Origin: Letharia columbiana
Taxonomy: Eukaryota > Ascomycota > Lecanoromycetes > Lecanorales > Parmeliaceae
Direction: 5' to 3'
Assembly (NCBI RefSeq): GCF_014066305.1
Contig: NW_023501075.1
Span: forward strand, 124,001-188,000
Length of the DNA stretch: 64,000 bases
Part shown: one piece after another, positions 20,032 to 31,406 of the stretch
Numbering within the stretch: the first letter of the stretch is position 1
Layout of the letters: each line of letters begins with the position of its first letter
Program-made: the position numbers and the translations under genes
Notes under the pieces: generated by a model
The model's database searches: none
The model's input: the letters and a program-made list of their open reading frames with translations, nothing else
What the model was told of the DNA's origin: nothing

Positions 20032-22314
20032 CTACTGCACGATCTGCTCCCTAAGTTTACTCGGGTCCTGCCCCTTCCCTCTCCGTCCCAGGAGTGTTGC
20101 ATTGTCCAGACTGAGCTCGAAGGCGCCCCTGTTCTTCCTCACTTGCTGCTTCGCTGCCGCCGCAACTGCAGGGCTGTGCTGACCATAGCCGGCTTGCTTT
20201 GGCGCAGCTGCCTGTCGTGCTTGTGCAGCAGCACTAGGATTGCCGAGGTTTGTGCTTCTCATTTTCTGTTCCACGCTGCTGACGTCCGCCGCGCCACCCT
20301 GCGGTTTAGGCAGCTTGGAGGGCGGGTTTTGAGCCGGTGCCAAGTCATCATCAAGGTCGTCGTAGTCGTCATCATCATCTTCGTTGAGCGGGTTGAGGCC
20401 GTTCATTCCAGCTGCACCACGGTAGCCTTGCGGGAAATTCTTGCGACGCTTCCCTTCTTCTTCTTGACGGTGAACGGCGTAGCTGACATCGAAGACTTCA
20501 CGCAGATTGACAGCGCCAGGGGAGCGGAAGTCTACGCGGCGTTGATGACCACCTGGTGTTTCGAGGTATTGGCTTGCGAGAGTATCCGGCGGTGTTGTGC
20601 CACCGTGCTTTTGGTTCCCGAAGCCGTATTCCTTCTGACGAGTGTAGAGAGGGGTGGCCAGGGGTGGAGCATCGGCCGCAGCGTAGGTTTCTTCTCTGGT
20701 GTTCCGGATCCATGGGTGGTTGAGGAATTGCTGAATGGTGTACCGTCGTTCAGGATCAACAGTGAGGAGATGTGAGACGAGATCTTGCGCAGGCTTGGAT
20801 ATGTCATCCCACCACGGCGAAAGGAAGGTATATTGGCCTCGTGCCACTTTCTCGGTAAGGACCTGAATGCTCTCGTCGTAGAAAGGGGGAAACCCGCAAA
20901 GCAGCGTATATAGAACGCATCCCAATGCCCACATATCAACGCTCTTCGAATAGCGTTCATCCTTCACAATTTCCGGTGCTGTGTATCCAACGGTACCACA
21001 TGGCGTCATGGTCTGGCTGTCCCAGATGACCTTCGACAACCCGAAGTCCGCGATCTTGATCGTCCCGATACCTCCCGCTCCAACACCCTTGATGAATTCT
21101 CCCTCATCTTCCTTGTCTTCGTCTTCAGCCGATCGAGGTTTGGGGTGTCTCGTAGGAATAAAAGTAGTGGGGTAGAAGAGGAGGTTTTCAGGTTTAATGT
21201 CTCTGTTCAAGAATCAGCATCTGCATCACAGGTAGCGTGATGTCCACATACCGGTGTACAACACCAGCAGTCTCGTGTAGATATTCCAGAGCCTCCGCGA
21301 CCTGCACAATGACGTGACGACTGAGGTCTTCACTGAAGTATGTCAATCTGACAATCTGATGGAACAGCTCGCCTCCAGGGCAGAGCTCGAGAACGATGTA
21401 ATAGTACTGCCGAGATTCCGAGAAGTCGATGAGTCTGACAATGTTGGGATGGTCTAGTTGCCGCATGATTTGAACTTCTTTGAGAATATTTGCTCTCTGC
21501 GTAAAGGGAAAGAGAATCAGTAGGAGTTTTTCGTGGAGAGGTCAATGTGAACAAGGCAAAGGCGCATAGCAGCAGATGTATAAGGAATGCGATGCGCACC
21601 TCCACAACCTTGGGTTGCTTTTTGAAGTCCGGATGTAGATGGTTGTCGCCCTATTGCACCATCTGATGTTGGCAAGGCGTCGCAGTGGACGATATGTTGA
21701 GGGAGGGTGGCAATGCGTGGATTGCAATGCAACACATGAGAAAGGAGAGACGTCGGTGCCGATGCCAAACTTACCTGTGTGGAGTTCATCTCGAACTTGC
21801 GGACGACTTTGATGGCAACCTCGGGTCCATGGCCGTTAGCTTCCCGGGCACGGTATACGTTGCTGAAGGCACCGTCGCCCATTTTCTCCAACAGGGTCCA
21901 CCGTTCCAAGCCGGGATATTTTGGCAGCTTCCCTTGGCTTTCCCTCTCTTCCGCAACGATTCTCTCGATGACTGACGGGTCAGTCTCTTTTCCTGATCGT
22001 GACACGGTTTCAGCGTCGCCGATTCTTTGCTTGTCACCCGCTGCTCTGGCGGCAGCACCACCTGCCTGGGCGGCAACATTTCGATTGTCGATGTTTGCTG
22101 CAGAGTAGTCTGCGCCGGGAACGTTTCCGTGTTGTAATGGTTTGTGGTCGAGGACGTTTGGATCGCTCATGGCATATTGGGCGTTTGGCGGTGGCGGGAC
22201 ATATCGTTGCTGTTGGGCATGGACGGGGGAAACGTTGGTGGTCGGGTCACCGTGAGCTTGTTTGGCTTGCTTGCCATGCCTGATGAAGTTTTTGAGGTTC
22301 TGTATGGTTGACAT
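20032..22314 (-). CDS. Srk1/Rck1/Rck2-type MAPK-activated protein kinase
   Basis: Serine/threonine kinase of the fungal Srk1/Rck family, which acts downstream of the Hog1/Sty1 stress MAPK. Four exons: 22314-21775, 21650-21600, 21496-21252 and 21202-20032, all GT..AG, giving 668 residues. The ATG at 22314 (MSTIQNLKNFIRHGKQ) is the usual start of this subfamily; the frame extends upstream without an ATG. The kinase domain runs from about residue 139: GDGAFSNV glycine loop (146-153), AIK lysine (169), HRDIKPEN (278-285) and DFG (331-333). A charged insert lies between HRD and DFG, as in Rck kinases. The block LTYFSEDLSRHVI and the activation segment TPCGTVGYTAPEIV are diagnostic. The tail is acidic and Ala/Gln-rich and probably holds MAPK contacts. 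The gene appears intact. Confidence 0.93.
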
Positions 22315-23437
22315 GTTGAATGATTGATTCTGGGGTGTTGAGAAGGGTTGGTAATGCGGCTGCTGAGGGGCCCGCTTTGACCAGGACAGGCCTTGAAGGG
22401 GTGGTTTTGGAGGCAGAAGGTGAGGGATTGACAAGTGCAGACGAGGAAGTGCCTTGGCCTTTACTTGCGTGCGGGTGAGGGTGATGGTGAGGGTGATGTT
22501 GATGGTGATGGTCTGGTACTGTAGAGTGGCGGAGGTATTATTTGCTTACGCAGGCCGATCGCGATGATGCACGAAGAAGTATGACGATGGATCTGCTCAA
22601 CATGTGAAGTGGGCAGAAACAGAATCCAAGAGCTCGGTAACAGTTGCCGCTTATGTCATCGGCTCTCACACGTGTGCAAAGGAAGTTGAAGTACTCCAGT
22701 ATTTTCCTTGTGGAATTGTGACAGGCAGATAAATTGAATAATGATAATTAAAATACCCGAAGTGCAGCGATAGGTGGGCAGGACCAGTGTGTACTTTGTA
22801 CTTGGTAATAATCATTCTTACATGTCCAATTCTTACGGTGAATTCTTGGTCATGTTGTGTAGCCAGGGGCCTGTCCCGTCCCTGATGGCTTATCCTGCTG
22901 CAAGATGACGCCATACTGTCCACATTCGTCAATGGGCCAATCGCACTTACGTTCTTCCCGCCATCATGAATCCTTGTCCTGAACCCTTTAACCATCACCA
23001 CCATGATTTTTCTACAACTCAGCCACCCTGCCTGCTGCGCGGCCTCTACATTGTCCACGACATCCATACGACGCTTGACACGCTTCGTGCCTGCAATGCC
23101 GTGGGCCGACAACATGTCTGGACAAGCTGGAAAGAGAGCCACCGCGGCAAGTTTTGGTACGCAGGAATGAGCTTGCTTCAGCGCTGCTAGAGTTGTATAA
23201 TATAGCCAGTATACTAAAAAGTAAACGATGAGACATGTCTATAAAGGAAGCATGTAACCTCTCCCCGATCACATCGTTGCACGTCTGCCAGGTGGAGCGT
23301 AGGAGAATCGTCGCAGCCGTCTGATCATCATATATCCAGAGCGCCCGGGACCAATGCTGGGGATTTCCAAGAAGATGCTCGCCCGCTCGCTCAATAGCTT
23401 CCCTCTTCCCGTCCCCTTAGTCGAACATCAGCTTACC
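22315..23437. other. Promoter/5' region of the kinase gene and spacer
   Basis: Upstream of the kinase start lies a GGTGAT/GGTGAG-rich stretch at about 22474-22515. A 158-codon minus-strand frame (22666-23142) has no recognisable motif and I do not count it as a gene. The rest, up to the stop of the next minus-strand gene at 23438, holds nothing that I recognise. Confidence 0.4.
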
Positions 23438-26400
23438 TCACAATCCGCCCATCTCTCTCGTAAAGTGCTGTGTCCGAGCTGCGTCGTCGTCAGTGCCCAC
23501 ATGCCTGATCCTATCTGTCAACCACCTCCTTCGCTCCTCCCTCTTTCCTTCTTCCCGAGCTTCGCGCCTCCGCTCAATCTTCTCCGCAAATGCTTGGAAC
23601 CCGACAAATTGGACCGGATAGCCTAGGCGCGGCATCCGCTCCGCTTTTTGCTCCTCCCCGTGGTGCTCATTCGGCTGGATAAATTCGTAGTCGTCTTGAT
23701 CTCGTGCCGCCGACACTGACAAGGGCCGCGGTGGACGCGCAGGATGATGTAGCGATCGACTCAGTCGGCGAGTCAACGACATGGTCCGCCGAGGTGCCCC
23801 GTCTGATTTCCACTCGTCTGCACCATTGGTTTTCGGCTTGATGGACTCATCTTCATCCGGATGCAGTGGGGCACTGATAGATAACGGTCTTTCTCGCCGC
23901 TCACGATGAGGCAAGCGTAGTGACCCTGTCAGTCGACGAGTCAACGACACGGTTCGTCGAGGTGTGGCATCTGCTTTCCACTCTTCTGCACCACTGACTT
24001 TTGGCTTGATAGACTCATCTTCGTCCGGATGCAGTGGGGCACTGATTGACAATGGTCTTCCTCGCCGCTCGCTATGAGGCAAGCGTAGTGGCCCCGTCAA
24101 TCGGCGGGTCAATGACCTCGTCCGACGGGGCATGACGTCTTCCTTCCGATTTTCGTCTTCCGGATCAATCGCAGGGACGAAAATGTTGTTATTGTGGTCT
24201 AGTGGATAAGATATTGACAGCGGCCGCTGTCGACGGGCGGGATGAGGCAATCGAAGCGATCCTGTCAGTCGGCGCGTCAAAGACATCGCTCTCCTCGGTG
24301 TAGTATCAATTTTCCGCTTTGTGTCGCGGTGAAACTTTGGCTGAATAAGTACGCCATCCCTCTTGCTCTCCTCATGGTCACGCCCGTTGTTTGCGTTGAC
24401 GAACTCGTAAAGGTCTTGATTTATCTCAGAAGATACAGACAACCGCCGCAATCTTGGTGGGGAATGGGGCAAATGCAGTGACCCTCTCAGACGACGCGTT
24501 AAGGACGCTGTTCGCCGAGGGGTAGTCTCTTTAATGCTCTGGGACGGTCTTCGGCTCCCAGTTAGGAATCCAGTGTTCCCAAACTCCTCATCGCTATCAC
24601 TATCGTCAACATCGTCCCAGAAGCCACGAGGTCGCCAAAAGGGGTGGAGTTTGGACCCTGTTTCTGGGTGATTGACTATGGTTCGGCGCCGACGAGGAGT
24701 GCTAGCAGTGCCACGAAGCGAAAATGTCCGGGCGAAAGGGGAGACAAAACTTTCAGAGAGGCGACGAGCAGAAATGGCACGCTTAATTGATGTGATTGGA
24801 GCGCTGAAACGATTTGTTCTGGCTGGAGTGCTTGGCATTGGCGGCGTTGCTTCAGATGACGGGCGACCATTTGCGGGCGTGGGTGCGATGACTCTGAGAT
24901 CCGGAGGTTGCGGAGCATCGCGTGGATTTTGCAGTGGTGAGTTCAGAATCTCTCTTGGTGGTGATTGATGGTGAATGATAGGGGTGATTGAGCCCGGAAG
25001 CGCGATGTTGGCGTTCCCAGCAATTATCGCTGACTGTTCTCTAGGGCTAGAGTCGCTTCCTCCTGCCATCTGCTGAATGACAAGTATGGACTTGTTCGTG
25101 TGAGGGTAGATGCTTATGGCGGTTGCCTCATTGACCTCAAGTGTACCAGGGGTGGACGAGTGGGCCGAGCGAAGAGAAAAGGGGGTCACGAGGGTTGAGC
25201 GTGGGCGAATGGCAGACCACTCGCCCATATTTCGATCTACGCTGAGGTTATGCTCGTCTGGAGGATCACTAAGGTAGAGTGTTGCGTGAGGTTGGTCTGC
25301 CGGCGTGGGCGGATCGTAATGGGTACCCATCCCTGCAGAAGTCACAGATGTTGTTCTCGAGACTCCACTACTAGTCGGCACCGAAGGTGACGAGGTCTGC
25401 GTGAGGAGGGGTGGCTCCGCTCCCTTTTCAGGCTTGCCTTCAGATTTCGACGATTTTGGAGGGTGTATCACAACAGACATGGTTCGACGATCACGGCGTG
25501 GTGGGACGTCAAAGTAGCCGACGGATTCTTCGGGTGCGGTTGTCGGTCTTGATGATTGCTGACGCGAGTTGATTGAAAAAGTTCTCGAAAGATGTTTGCT
25601 ACCAGAGGCAGAAGATTGAAGGGAGGATAGACGATCAGGAAACCCGATTGCCGGAACAAGATCCTGTCGTGCTTTGGAAGGGTTGGAGTCCACACTCTCA
25701 GGAGTATCTGCAGATGCGTAGCTTTTTCTTAATTCTTGATCTGGACTCCCGCTCCTGCGTAGACGTCGTCGAAGCGACGAACGTTCGTTGGAGTTCAAAG
25801 AATTGCGATTAGAAGGTGGTGGTGGAGTGCTCGAATTCATGTCTTCCATCTTGACGGTATGCCGCAATGTTTGTCGTCGTCGAGGCGGAGACTGAATGAC
25901 CATAGCTTCAACCACAGTGGAGGCTGTAGACGTCTGGGACAGCCGCTTCTTATTCATATCGCGTAATTCCGTGTCGATGTCAAAGTAGTCTTCCTTCACA
26001 GGCCAGGGTATCTGCCCCGCAAACTTCTCGGTTGATGCTGCTGGTAGACTATGGCGGCTTTTCTCGACTCTTTGTCGCAGACTGAGGGACTTCTTAAAAG
26101 ATGATTCAGCCTCCTGTCCTAGCGTAGGGGAGTCTAGGGTGGGTGGTTCTGCCATTCTTGAGCGTCTGTGAGCTCGTCTGCCATATGGCACAGACGTCGC
26201 CGAGCTATGATCTTCTTGACTACCACCCTCGTGTCTATCCTCGTCACTGGCGTCCCATGTTCCATCAAAAATGCCAAAATCTCGATGCTTAGCCACGTGC
26301 TTTGGAGTTATCTCACTTGGTGTAGGTCCCTCGTCCTCTGATTCCAATCCCAAGCCAAGTCCCACATCATTGTGTTTCGAAAGCCCCGTTGTTCTCAGCC

Positions 26401-26956
26401 ATTCCACCCGTGCAGGGTGGCCAAATGGAGGATCCAGTGGTTGACCCTCGTCGTCCGAGGACTGGTTTTCCCGTGCGGTCTTGAACGAATCTGTCCGACT
26501 GTCTGATATATTGCGAGTAGATGAGCGCGAAGCTGCAGTTCGGGTACGGTGAACCTTGGGTGGCGTTCTTTCTGGAGTCGGTGGGCTTTGTTGAACCAAG
26601 GGGGTGGTGCCAGGACTATCACTTGTCCTGGTTAAGTCTCTGCCCCTCAGGGCGACATCGTTAATCCAGCTCTGGAAGTCGTCCCTGAAATTGATCGGCG
26701 GTGTCAGTGGTTTACCGACCACGGGAATAACTTGAATTGGCGAAGCCTCCGGTATCCACGATTTGATACGCTCGGCCGAGCTGTAGCTGATTTGCTCGCT
26801 TTTATGCCCCATCCTCCGCTCCTGCCGTATGGGGCGCCCATAATCTGCGTCATCTGAGATGATTTTCCTGCGTGGCAGACTCTTATGACCCTTCAGCGAC
26901 CCGAGGTTGAGAGGAGGTAAAACGTCCACACCAACGCCGAGGTCTTTGCCGGGCAT
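23438..26956 (-). CDS. Large basic disordered protein with five C-terminal tandem repeats, function unknown
   Basis: A single open frame of 1172 codons from the ATG at 26956 (MPGKDLGVGVDVLPPLNLGS); the frame extends to 26995 without another ATG. Composition is rich in Ser, Thr, Pro and Arg, with no membrane segment or signal peptide, so most of it is probably disordered. From roughly residue 808 there are five tandem copies of a unit built on PRRTMSLTRRLTGSLRLPH followed by RPLSIS, about 55 residues (165 bases) apart in the last four. Such RRxxS sites suit basophilic kinases. The C-terminus (GYPVQFVGFQAFAEKIERRR) is a charged helix also seen in other fungal proteins. I recognise no enzyme domain. 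The next gene upstream on this strand is over 1 kb away. Confidence 0.8.
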   Translation of the reverse strand: MPGKDLGVGVDVLPPLNLGSLKGHKSLPRRKIISDDADYGRPIRQERRMGHKSEQISYSSAERIKSWIPEASPIQVIPVVGKPLTPPINFRDDFQSWINDVALRGRDLTRTSDSPGTTPLVQQSPPTPERTPPKVHRTRTAASRSSTRNISDSRTDSFKTARENQSSDDEGQPLDPPFGHPARVEWLRTTGLSKHNDVGLGLGLESEDEGPTPSEITPKHVAKHRDFGIFDGTWDASDEDRHEGGSQEDHSSATSVPYGRRAHRRSRMAEPPTLDSPTLGQEAESSFKKSLSLRQRVEKSRHSLPAASTEKFAGQIPWPVKEDYFDIDTELRDMNKKRLSQTSTASTVVEAMVIQSPPRRRQTLRHTVKMEDMNSSTPPPPSNRNSLNSNERSSLRRRLRRSGSPDQELRKSYASADTPESVDSNPSKARQDLVPAIGFPDRLSSLQSSASGSKHLSRTFSINSRQQSSRPTTAPEESVGYFDVPPRRDRRTMSVVIHPPKSSKSEGKPEKGAEPPLLTQTSSPSVPTSSGVSRTTSVTSAGMGTHYDPPTPADQPHATLYLSDPPDEHNLSVDRNMGEWSAIRPRSTLVTPFSLRSAHSSTPGTLEVNEATAISIYPHTNKSILVIQQMAGGSDSSPREQSAIIAGNANIALPGSITPIIHHQSPPREILNSPLQNPRDAPQPPDLRVIAPTPANGRPSSEATPPMPSTPARTNRFSAPITSIKRAISARRLSESFVSPFARTFSLRGTASTPRRRRTIVNHPETGSKLHPFWRPRGFWDDVDDSDSDEEFGNTGFLTGSRRPSQSIKETTPRRTASLTRRLRGSLHLPHSPPRLRRLSVSSEINQDLYEFVNANNGRDHEESKRDGVLIQPKFHRDTKRKIDTTPRRAMSLTRRLTGSLRLPHPARRQRPLSISYPLDHNNNIFVPAIDPEDENRKEDVMPRRTRSLTRRLTGPLRLPHSERRGRPLSISAPLHPDEDESIKPKVSGAEEWKADATPRRTVSLTRRLTGSLRLPHRERRERPLSISAPLHPDEDESIKPKTNGADEWKSDGAPRRTMSLTRRLSRSLHHPARPPRPLSVSAARDQDDYEFIQPNEHHGEEQKAERMPRLGYPVQFVGFQAFAEKIERRREAREEGKREERRRWLTDRIRHVGTDDDAARTQHFTREMGGL
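23755..24530 (-). repeat. Tandem coding repeat in the 1172-residue protein
   Basis: Five copies of a coding unit. The conserved cores lie near 24505, 24275, 24112, 23945 and 23780. The last four are spaced 163-167 bases and the third and fourth are the most similar, both carrying SAPLHPDEDESIKPK, which suggests recent unit duplication. Confidence 0.85.
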
Positions 26957-28116
26957 CTTTCTGGTGTTGCTCAGTTCTTTTCTTCCGAGTTCCAATTCCC
27001 TCCAGCTTTCACAGTGCTGGGCCTTCTATTGGGCAAAGTGAACAACCGCGGCTCCTCATACTGTTGCAGGCCTCCGCGACGTTGCTGCCCCCTGGTTGTA
27101 TACTTGTATCTCTCAGTGGCCCTCGAAGGCCGGAATGTGGTGGGGTTCGAGTGTGCGGTGACTTTGTCCTTCAAGCTAGCTCTAGAAAATTGGTGGATAG
27201 CGATGGGAAGATGAGTCGCTCGAGGAAGCGCAAGGTGTACTGATCCTAGAGGCTGATGCAGTCGTTCATGCGATAGGCCGCAGGCTGACCGAGTCCGCGG
27301 CAAGCTGCGCGAATCCGTCGCTAGGGGCTGTCAGCTAGATACCGAAGGAATCGCTGTGGGGGCTAAGTTGCTGCCTTTTGGGAACAATGATATGAGCGTC
27401 TATCTTTTTTGCCTTTAAAAAAAGAAATACGGTTGAATACTTGAAGTTGACATGTTCGGGGATTTGATTGCGACGCTAGCATAACCCCCTAAACTTCTAG
27501 CCGTCCCGCCCCCCCGGCCCCCCAATAATATCTTAGGTACTCGGTATATCATCAACGGTTGGCTCATGTGACAGACGACGCTGCATATGCAAGGCGGACG
27601 AGCTAATCATTCGACCTTGGGACGGCGCTTTGACTTACCGACATAAGATGGAGACTTCTTTTACAGAGCTGATACCAAACTTTTCCCGAGAGTCGTGTGT
27701 TTTAGTGGAGGACGACGATGCCGCTGGGAGCGTGTGCTAAAATAGACCAGCGAACCAGATCATCAAAGCCTCAAGAAACATGTTTTAGCGGGAACAACAA
27801 TTCTTGACCCTGAAGCCAGAGTCGTGTTTCTTGGGATTGTTGCGGATGGCAACAGTAATGATCATGAGGCCAATTCCTGTTAACGTGTGTCGTGTGATAG
27901 CTACAGGAGACACTGGGTGACAAGCCATGATCTTAACAAGGCATGGCTCGGGCGTGCTCGGTCTTCGTGCAGCACAATCTAGTCTTGTATTGTGTACTCT
28001 TAAGTCGTTTCAGGCCGACTCCGTGCAGGGCTACGCTAATGTACACGTTAATGCATGTATACAGCCATGCCAATCGATTGCTTCCAACTTTATGCAGAGC
28101 TTCCGCAACGCTGCAC
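26957..28116. other. Intergenic, no gene supported
   Basis: Includes the 5' flank of the 1172-codon gene and the 3' flank of the GPI-protein gene. A 110-codon minus-strand frame (26971-27303) overlaps the downstream start region and has no motif. A C-run with CCCCCCCGGCCCCCC lies at about 27508-27523. Confidence 0.4.
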
Positions 28117-28954
28117 TTATAGTACCACAGCAGCAATGGCCGCCAAGGCACCCGCTGCTCCCATACCCATCGCTGGTCCCATGTGCATAGCAGCACCACT
28201 CGCTTTCGTTGACGCGCTGGTGGTGCTACCGGTTTGCGTCTGTGTTCCACCATTCGAGGTTGTAGAGCCACCGTTCGATCCTCCCTTCGCTCCCCCAGTG
28301 GTCGATGCAGTGGTAGATGTGAGTGTTGATGCAGTATTAGTGACTGAGCCGGCCGTGATAATTACGGGCAGGTAGGAGACGTCGGTGCCAGATAGAGTGG
28401 TGGCTGTCAGGGTGGGTACTCCAGTCTCCTGGCTTAGGATAGCACCGCTGGCTGCCGCGGTGCACACTGCTACCGAAGTGCCTGAAAGAACGCAGTTGAC
28501 GGATACGACACTGCACGGAAGTCAGTCGCGACAATGGCCAGACACAGGGACAAAATCTTACGAGTCATCGAGAGCGAGTGAATAGGCGACAGTCGATGGG
28601 CCCTCCACAAGGGTTAGAGGAGTTGGAAGCCCGCACGAATCACTCCCATCGTCGCCAGAGTCGGTAGTTGCCGCGGCGGGTGCGGTGGTGGCTGCTGCTG
28701 CGGTGGTAGCTGCCGCACCGTTGGATCCACCATTGGCGCACTGAACAACATAGGTGGTTGCTGTGGCATCCTGATTGATAGATTCATCGTCAGCTCCGCA
28801 TATTTCAGAAAGTCAGGTTAGGATCTCTTACTCCCCCAACGATCGACCCAACAAGGCTTTGCGGATCCGCATCAGGGATGAATAAAGAGACGGTCTGGTT
28901 CTGGGCGGCGCTGAGAGCGATCAAAGACAGTAGAAAGACGGTGAGGGAAATCAT
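28117..28954 (-). CDS. GPI-anchored Ser/Thr-rich cell-surface protein
   Basis: Three exons: 28954-28832, 28770-28562 and 28510-28117, with GTAAGA donors and CAATCAG and GTGCAG acceptors, giving 241 residues. The start MISLTVFLLSLIALSAAQ is a signal peptide with likely cleavage before QNQT. A short globular part with four cysteines (VVQCANGG, DSCGLP, VNCVLSG, AVCTAAA) is followed by a Ser/Thr/Gly-rich stalk (STTASTTGGAKGGSNGG). It ends with a small-residue site and a hydrophobic tail (MGAAGALAAIAAVVL), typical of a GPI attachment signal. Role: cell wall or plasma-membrane surface protein, exact function unknown. All parts are intact. Confidence 0.85.
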
Positions 28955-29351
28955 GTTCGGTGTGACTATGTAGATTATGCGTAGTATTTTTCTCCACAGT
29001 GCTGTATGAAACCTGCTTCAAACGCTGCAACGTAGGAGATGCTGTCAATGAGCGTCGGAGTGGTCGTATACAAGGAAGAAAGACAAAAGTTGCAATAGGA
29101 AAGAATGTTTTGTGGAGAAGAAAGAAATACGAGATACTCCTTTATCCCCTTTAAACACAAGAAAGTATTTTAAGCATGCCAAGACAATTTGAAATTTGCT
29201 ACGAGACCGTTGGATGGCTGAGCACATCTAGCGCCGGACGAACCGAGCCCACTAACGATAATTCATAGTCGAGTTTATCGCTCCAGAAATAAGCTTCTTC
29301 CTCTGCTAAAGATTTTAGCGTCTTAACGTAACGTTATCCCTCGACGACGAT

Positions 29352-29447
29352 ACTCTTTGATAGGGAGCGATTGAACACCAATAGATTAACCGATATTCGG
29401 CTAAGTGGAAGGATTTATTGGTGTCCTCGCTCTATCAAAGAACTCAC
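29352..29447. repeat. Imperfect inverted repeat (hairpin, arms about 33 bases)
   Basis: The left arm begins ACTCTTTGATAGGGAGCGA and includes ACACCAATAGAT. The right arm reads ATTTATTGGTGTCCTCGCTC then TATCAAAGA. Paired, they form an imperfect hairpin with a loop of about 25 bases. It may be a foldback remnant of a small transposon. Confidence 0.65.
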
Positions 29448-29829
29448 TTCTCGGACAGCACGAGTAGTACGATTTCCAGGAGATCTGGGTAGATTGATTG
29501 GTGGATTCTCCCGGCGCTATTAAGCGAGATAACTCACTTGTGGATGGCACGAGTAGTTGCTGTGCAAACGTTTAAAGTGTTCTACCAATTTGTATATCTT
29601 GGTTCGGACGATAAGTGTCGAGTCATCTGTAACCACTCGTCCGAAGTCGTAGGTACGGCTGATACTTAGCGAAAGAGCTTCATGGCAGTCCTACAGAGTC
29701 GGCGACACCGTTAGCCCAACGCTAGTGTTACAGAAATGAAATCCAGGAAGCTGAAACAGAAACACCCAAGATCTACGCATAACGGGCCCAAGCAATAAGT
29801 CCTGGCCATCACTTAGCATTTCCTAAGAA

Positions 29830-29933
29830 AATAGGGGCTATCAAAGTTACTTCTGCTATTGCGATAGTAACTATCTGATATTGCAAGTAGTTACTAGTTC
29901 CTTGATAGCACCTTACTATTGGATAGTAACTAT
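29830..29933 (+). mobile_element. Unmutated fragment of a MITE family (RIP copy at 59900-60500)
   Basis: The segment starting AATAGGGGCTATCAAAGTTA corresponds to AATAGAGGCTATTAAAGTTA at the left end of the 59900-60500 element. The later block TTACTAGTTCCTTGATAGCA corresponds to CTATTAGTTCTTTAATAGTA. Nearly all differences are C-to-T or G-to-A in the AT-rich copy. Only about 100 bases are recognisable here, so it is a truncated or diverged copy. Confidence 0.65.
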
Positions 29934-31406
29934 TCAAATCTGATTCGTAATCATAGATACCTATTACCGTTTTGATGCATAGGGGCTGGCGACGGAGAAA
30001 TTTCTCCGCACAATCCATAAAAGCCTGATCGGGTGACACCCCTTTTGGTGACTATGTCGGGCCCCTAGACTAGTTAGGTTAGATCTTAGTCGACACGAGG
30101 TTTATGCCTAACGCCGACTATAGCCCTCACATTTCCCGCGCATTAATGCATCGATATTTCCTATTTGCCATTCTTATTTCTACCCCATAACACGAATCAA
30201 CAGAGACTCTATATCGGCATTGCTAGGCGCAAAATTGACTGTAGGAAGGCTTACGCTCGTCCGTATATGTATATAGCTTTCTACACCGTTTTCATACGAC
30301 TTAGTAGTAAGGATAGCGGAAGGAGAGGGACCTGCTATATTGGTTGGCTATAAGGACTATTACGTATGGCTAATACCGGTTGGAAATGGGGAAGTAGTAA
30401 GGAGGATTGCAGAAGTTTTGATAGCCATAATGCCTATTTCAGTGAGTAGTTGCAGCAAATAAAAAGGGACTGGCATTGAGAGACCCGGGTACGTTGTGAG
30501 GCTTTTTGGAAGGGAGGGTCATCTAATCCATCAGCTCTCGTAGAATTCGAGAGCCGACGATGTGGTCCACGGATACTTTAGTGTTCAGGAAGGGGAAAAG
30601 GGCACGTTGGCGATGAATACTGCTTGTTCGGCGTTGCCAAGGAAGCAAAGCTTCCCACCGCACTTCAACGGTCCTTCAGTCCTTCGTCCGCGTAGTGTCT
30701 ACTTACCAGCGGGCGTCCTCGACAGGTTCAACGCTCCGCCGTACTTCTAACACTCTGCTACCTCCATCGTGCTACTGAATAATCGACGAATCCCTACTTG
30801 GTACGTTACGGGTGAACTACCTTTCTCGAGTGCAGACTTTACTACGCTAGAACAAACCAATCCTTCGATAATCTTTTCCATTCTCTCTTTTCCGACGTTC
30901 GACTTTGGAGTCAGTCAAGAAAGAAGAAAATGAGTTTGTCAAGACCTATGGTTATGAATTGCGTGTCTGTTGGCGCTGAAACAGCGACGGCATACTCTAC
31001 CCGATTTGGGCAGTCGCCTCAGCCTCAATGTGACATACGCGCAGTAGACGCCCCACTCGAATGGGACTTCTCTGGCGTCCAGCTTATTCACCAGACTACT
31101 GGATAATAGCACAGATCTAATGCTATACGCATTGCGGAACGTGAAAAAAACGAAGGCGAAACAAGCCATCTGCCAGATCGCGATAAAACGGCACACCGCG
31201 ATGTATAGCCAGGAACCACGGCCGCGTCGTTTCAAGTGGGGTGACTGTGAGCCTAACTATCAATGCGCTTCCTGTATAAAGACGTACAAACCGTCGATGC
31301 CCTTTCATGAGATCCATCTGATCCCATATTCTTGTTCTAGACTTTTACTACTAAGAATACGTACGTCGCAATCTCAGAACCATCTCGTCGCTCGCTCATT
31401 CCCACA

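Larger units (their letters stand above)
28955..31406. other. Long intergenic stretch with repeat fragments
   Basis: About 2.45 kb without a supported gene; the longest frames are under 100 codons and lack motifs. It carries an inverted repeat (29352-29447), a MITE fragment (29830-29933) and a pair of short direct repeats built on GCACGAGTAGT (about 29460 and 29548). Confidence 0.5.

Noticed and set aside
22315..22434. Earlier start of the kinase at 22434
   Set aside because: The extension has no ATG (it would start at TTG), and the subfamily start MSTIQNLKNFIRHGKQ lies at 22314.
22666..23142. 158-codon minus-strand frame as a gene
   Set aside because: No motif, no signal peptide, unusual composition, and it lies in the 5' region of the kinase gene.
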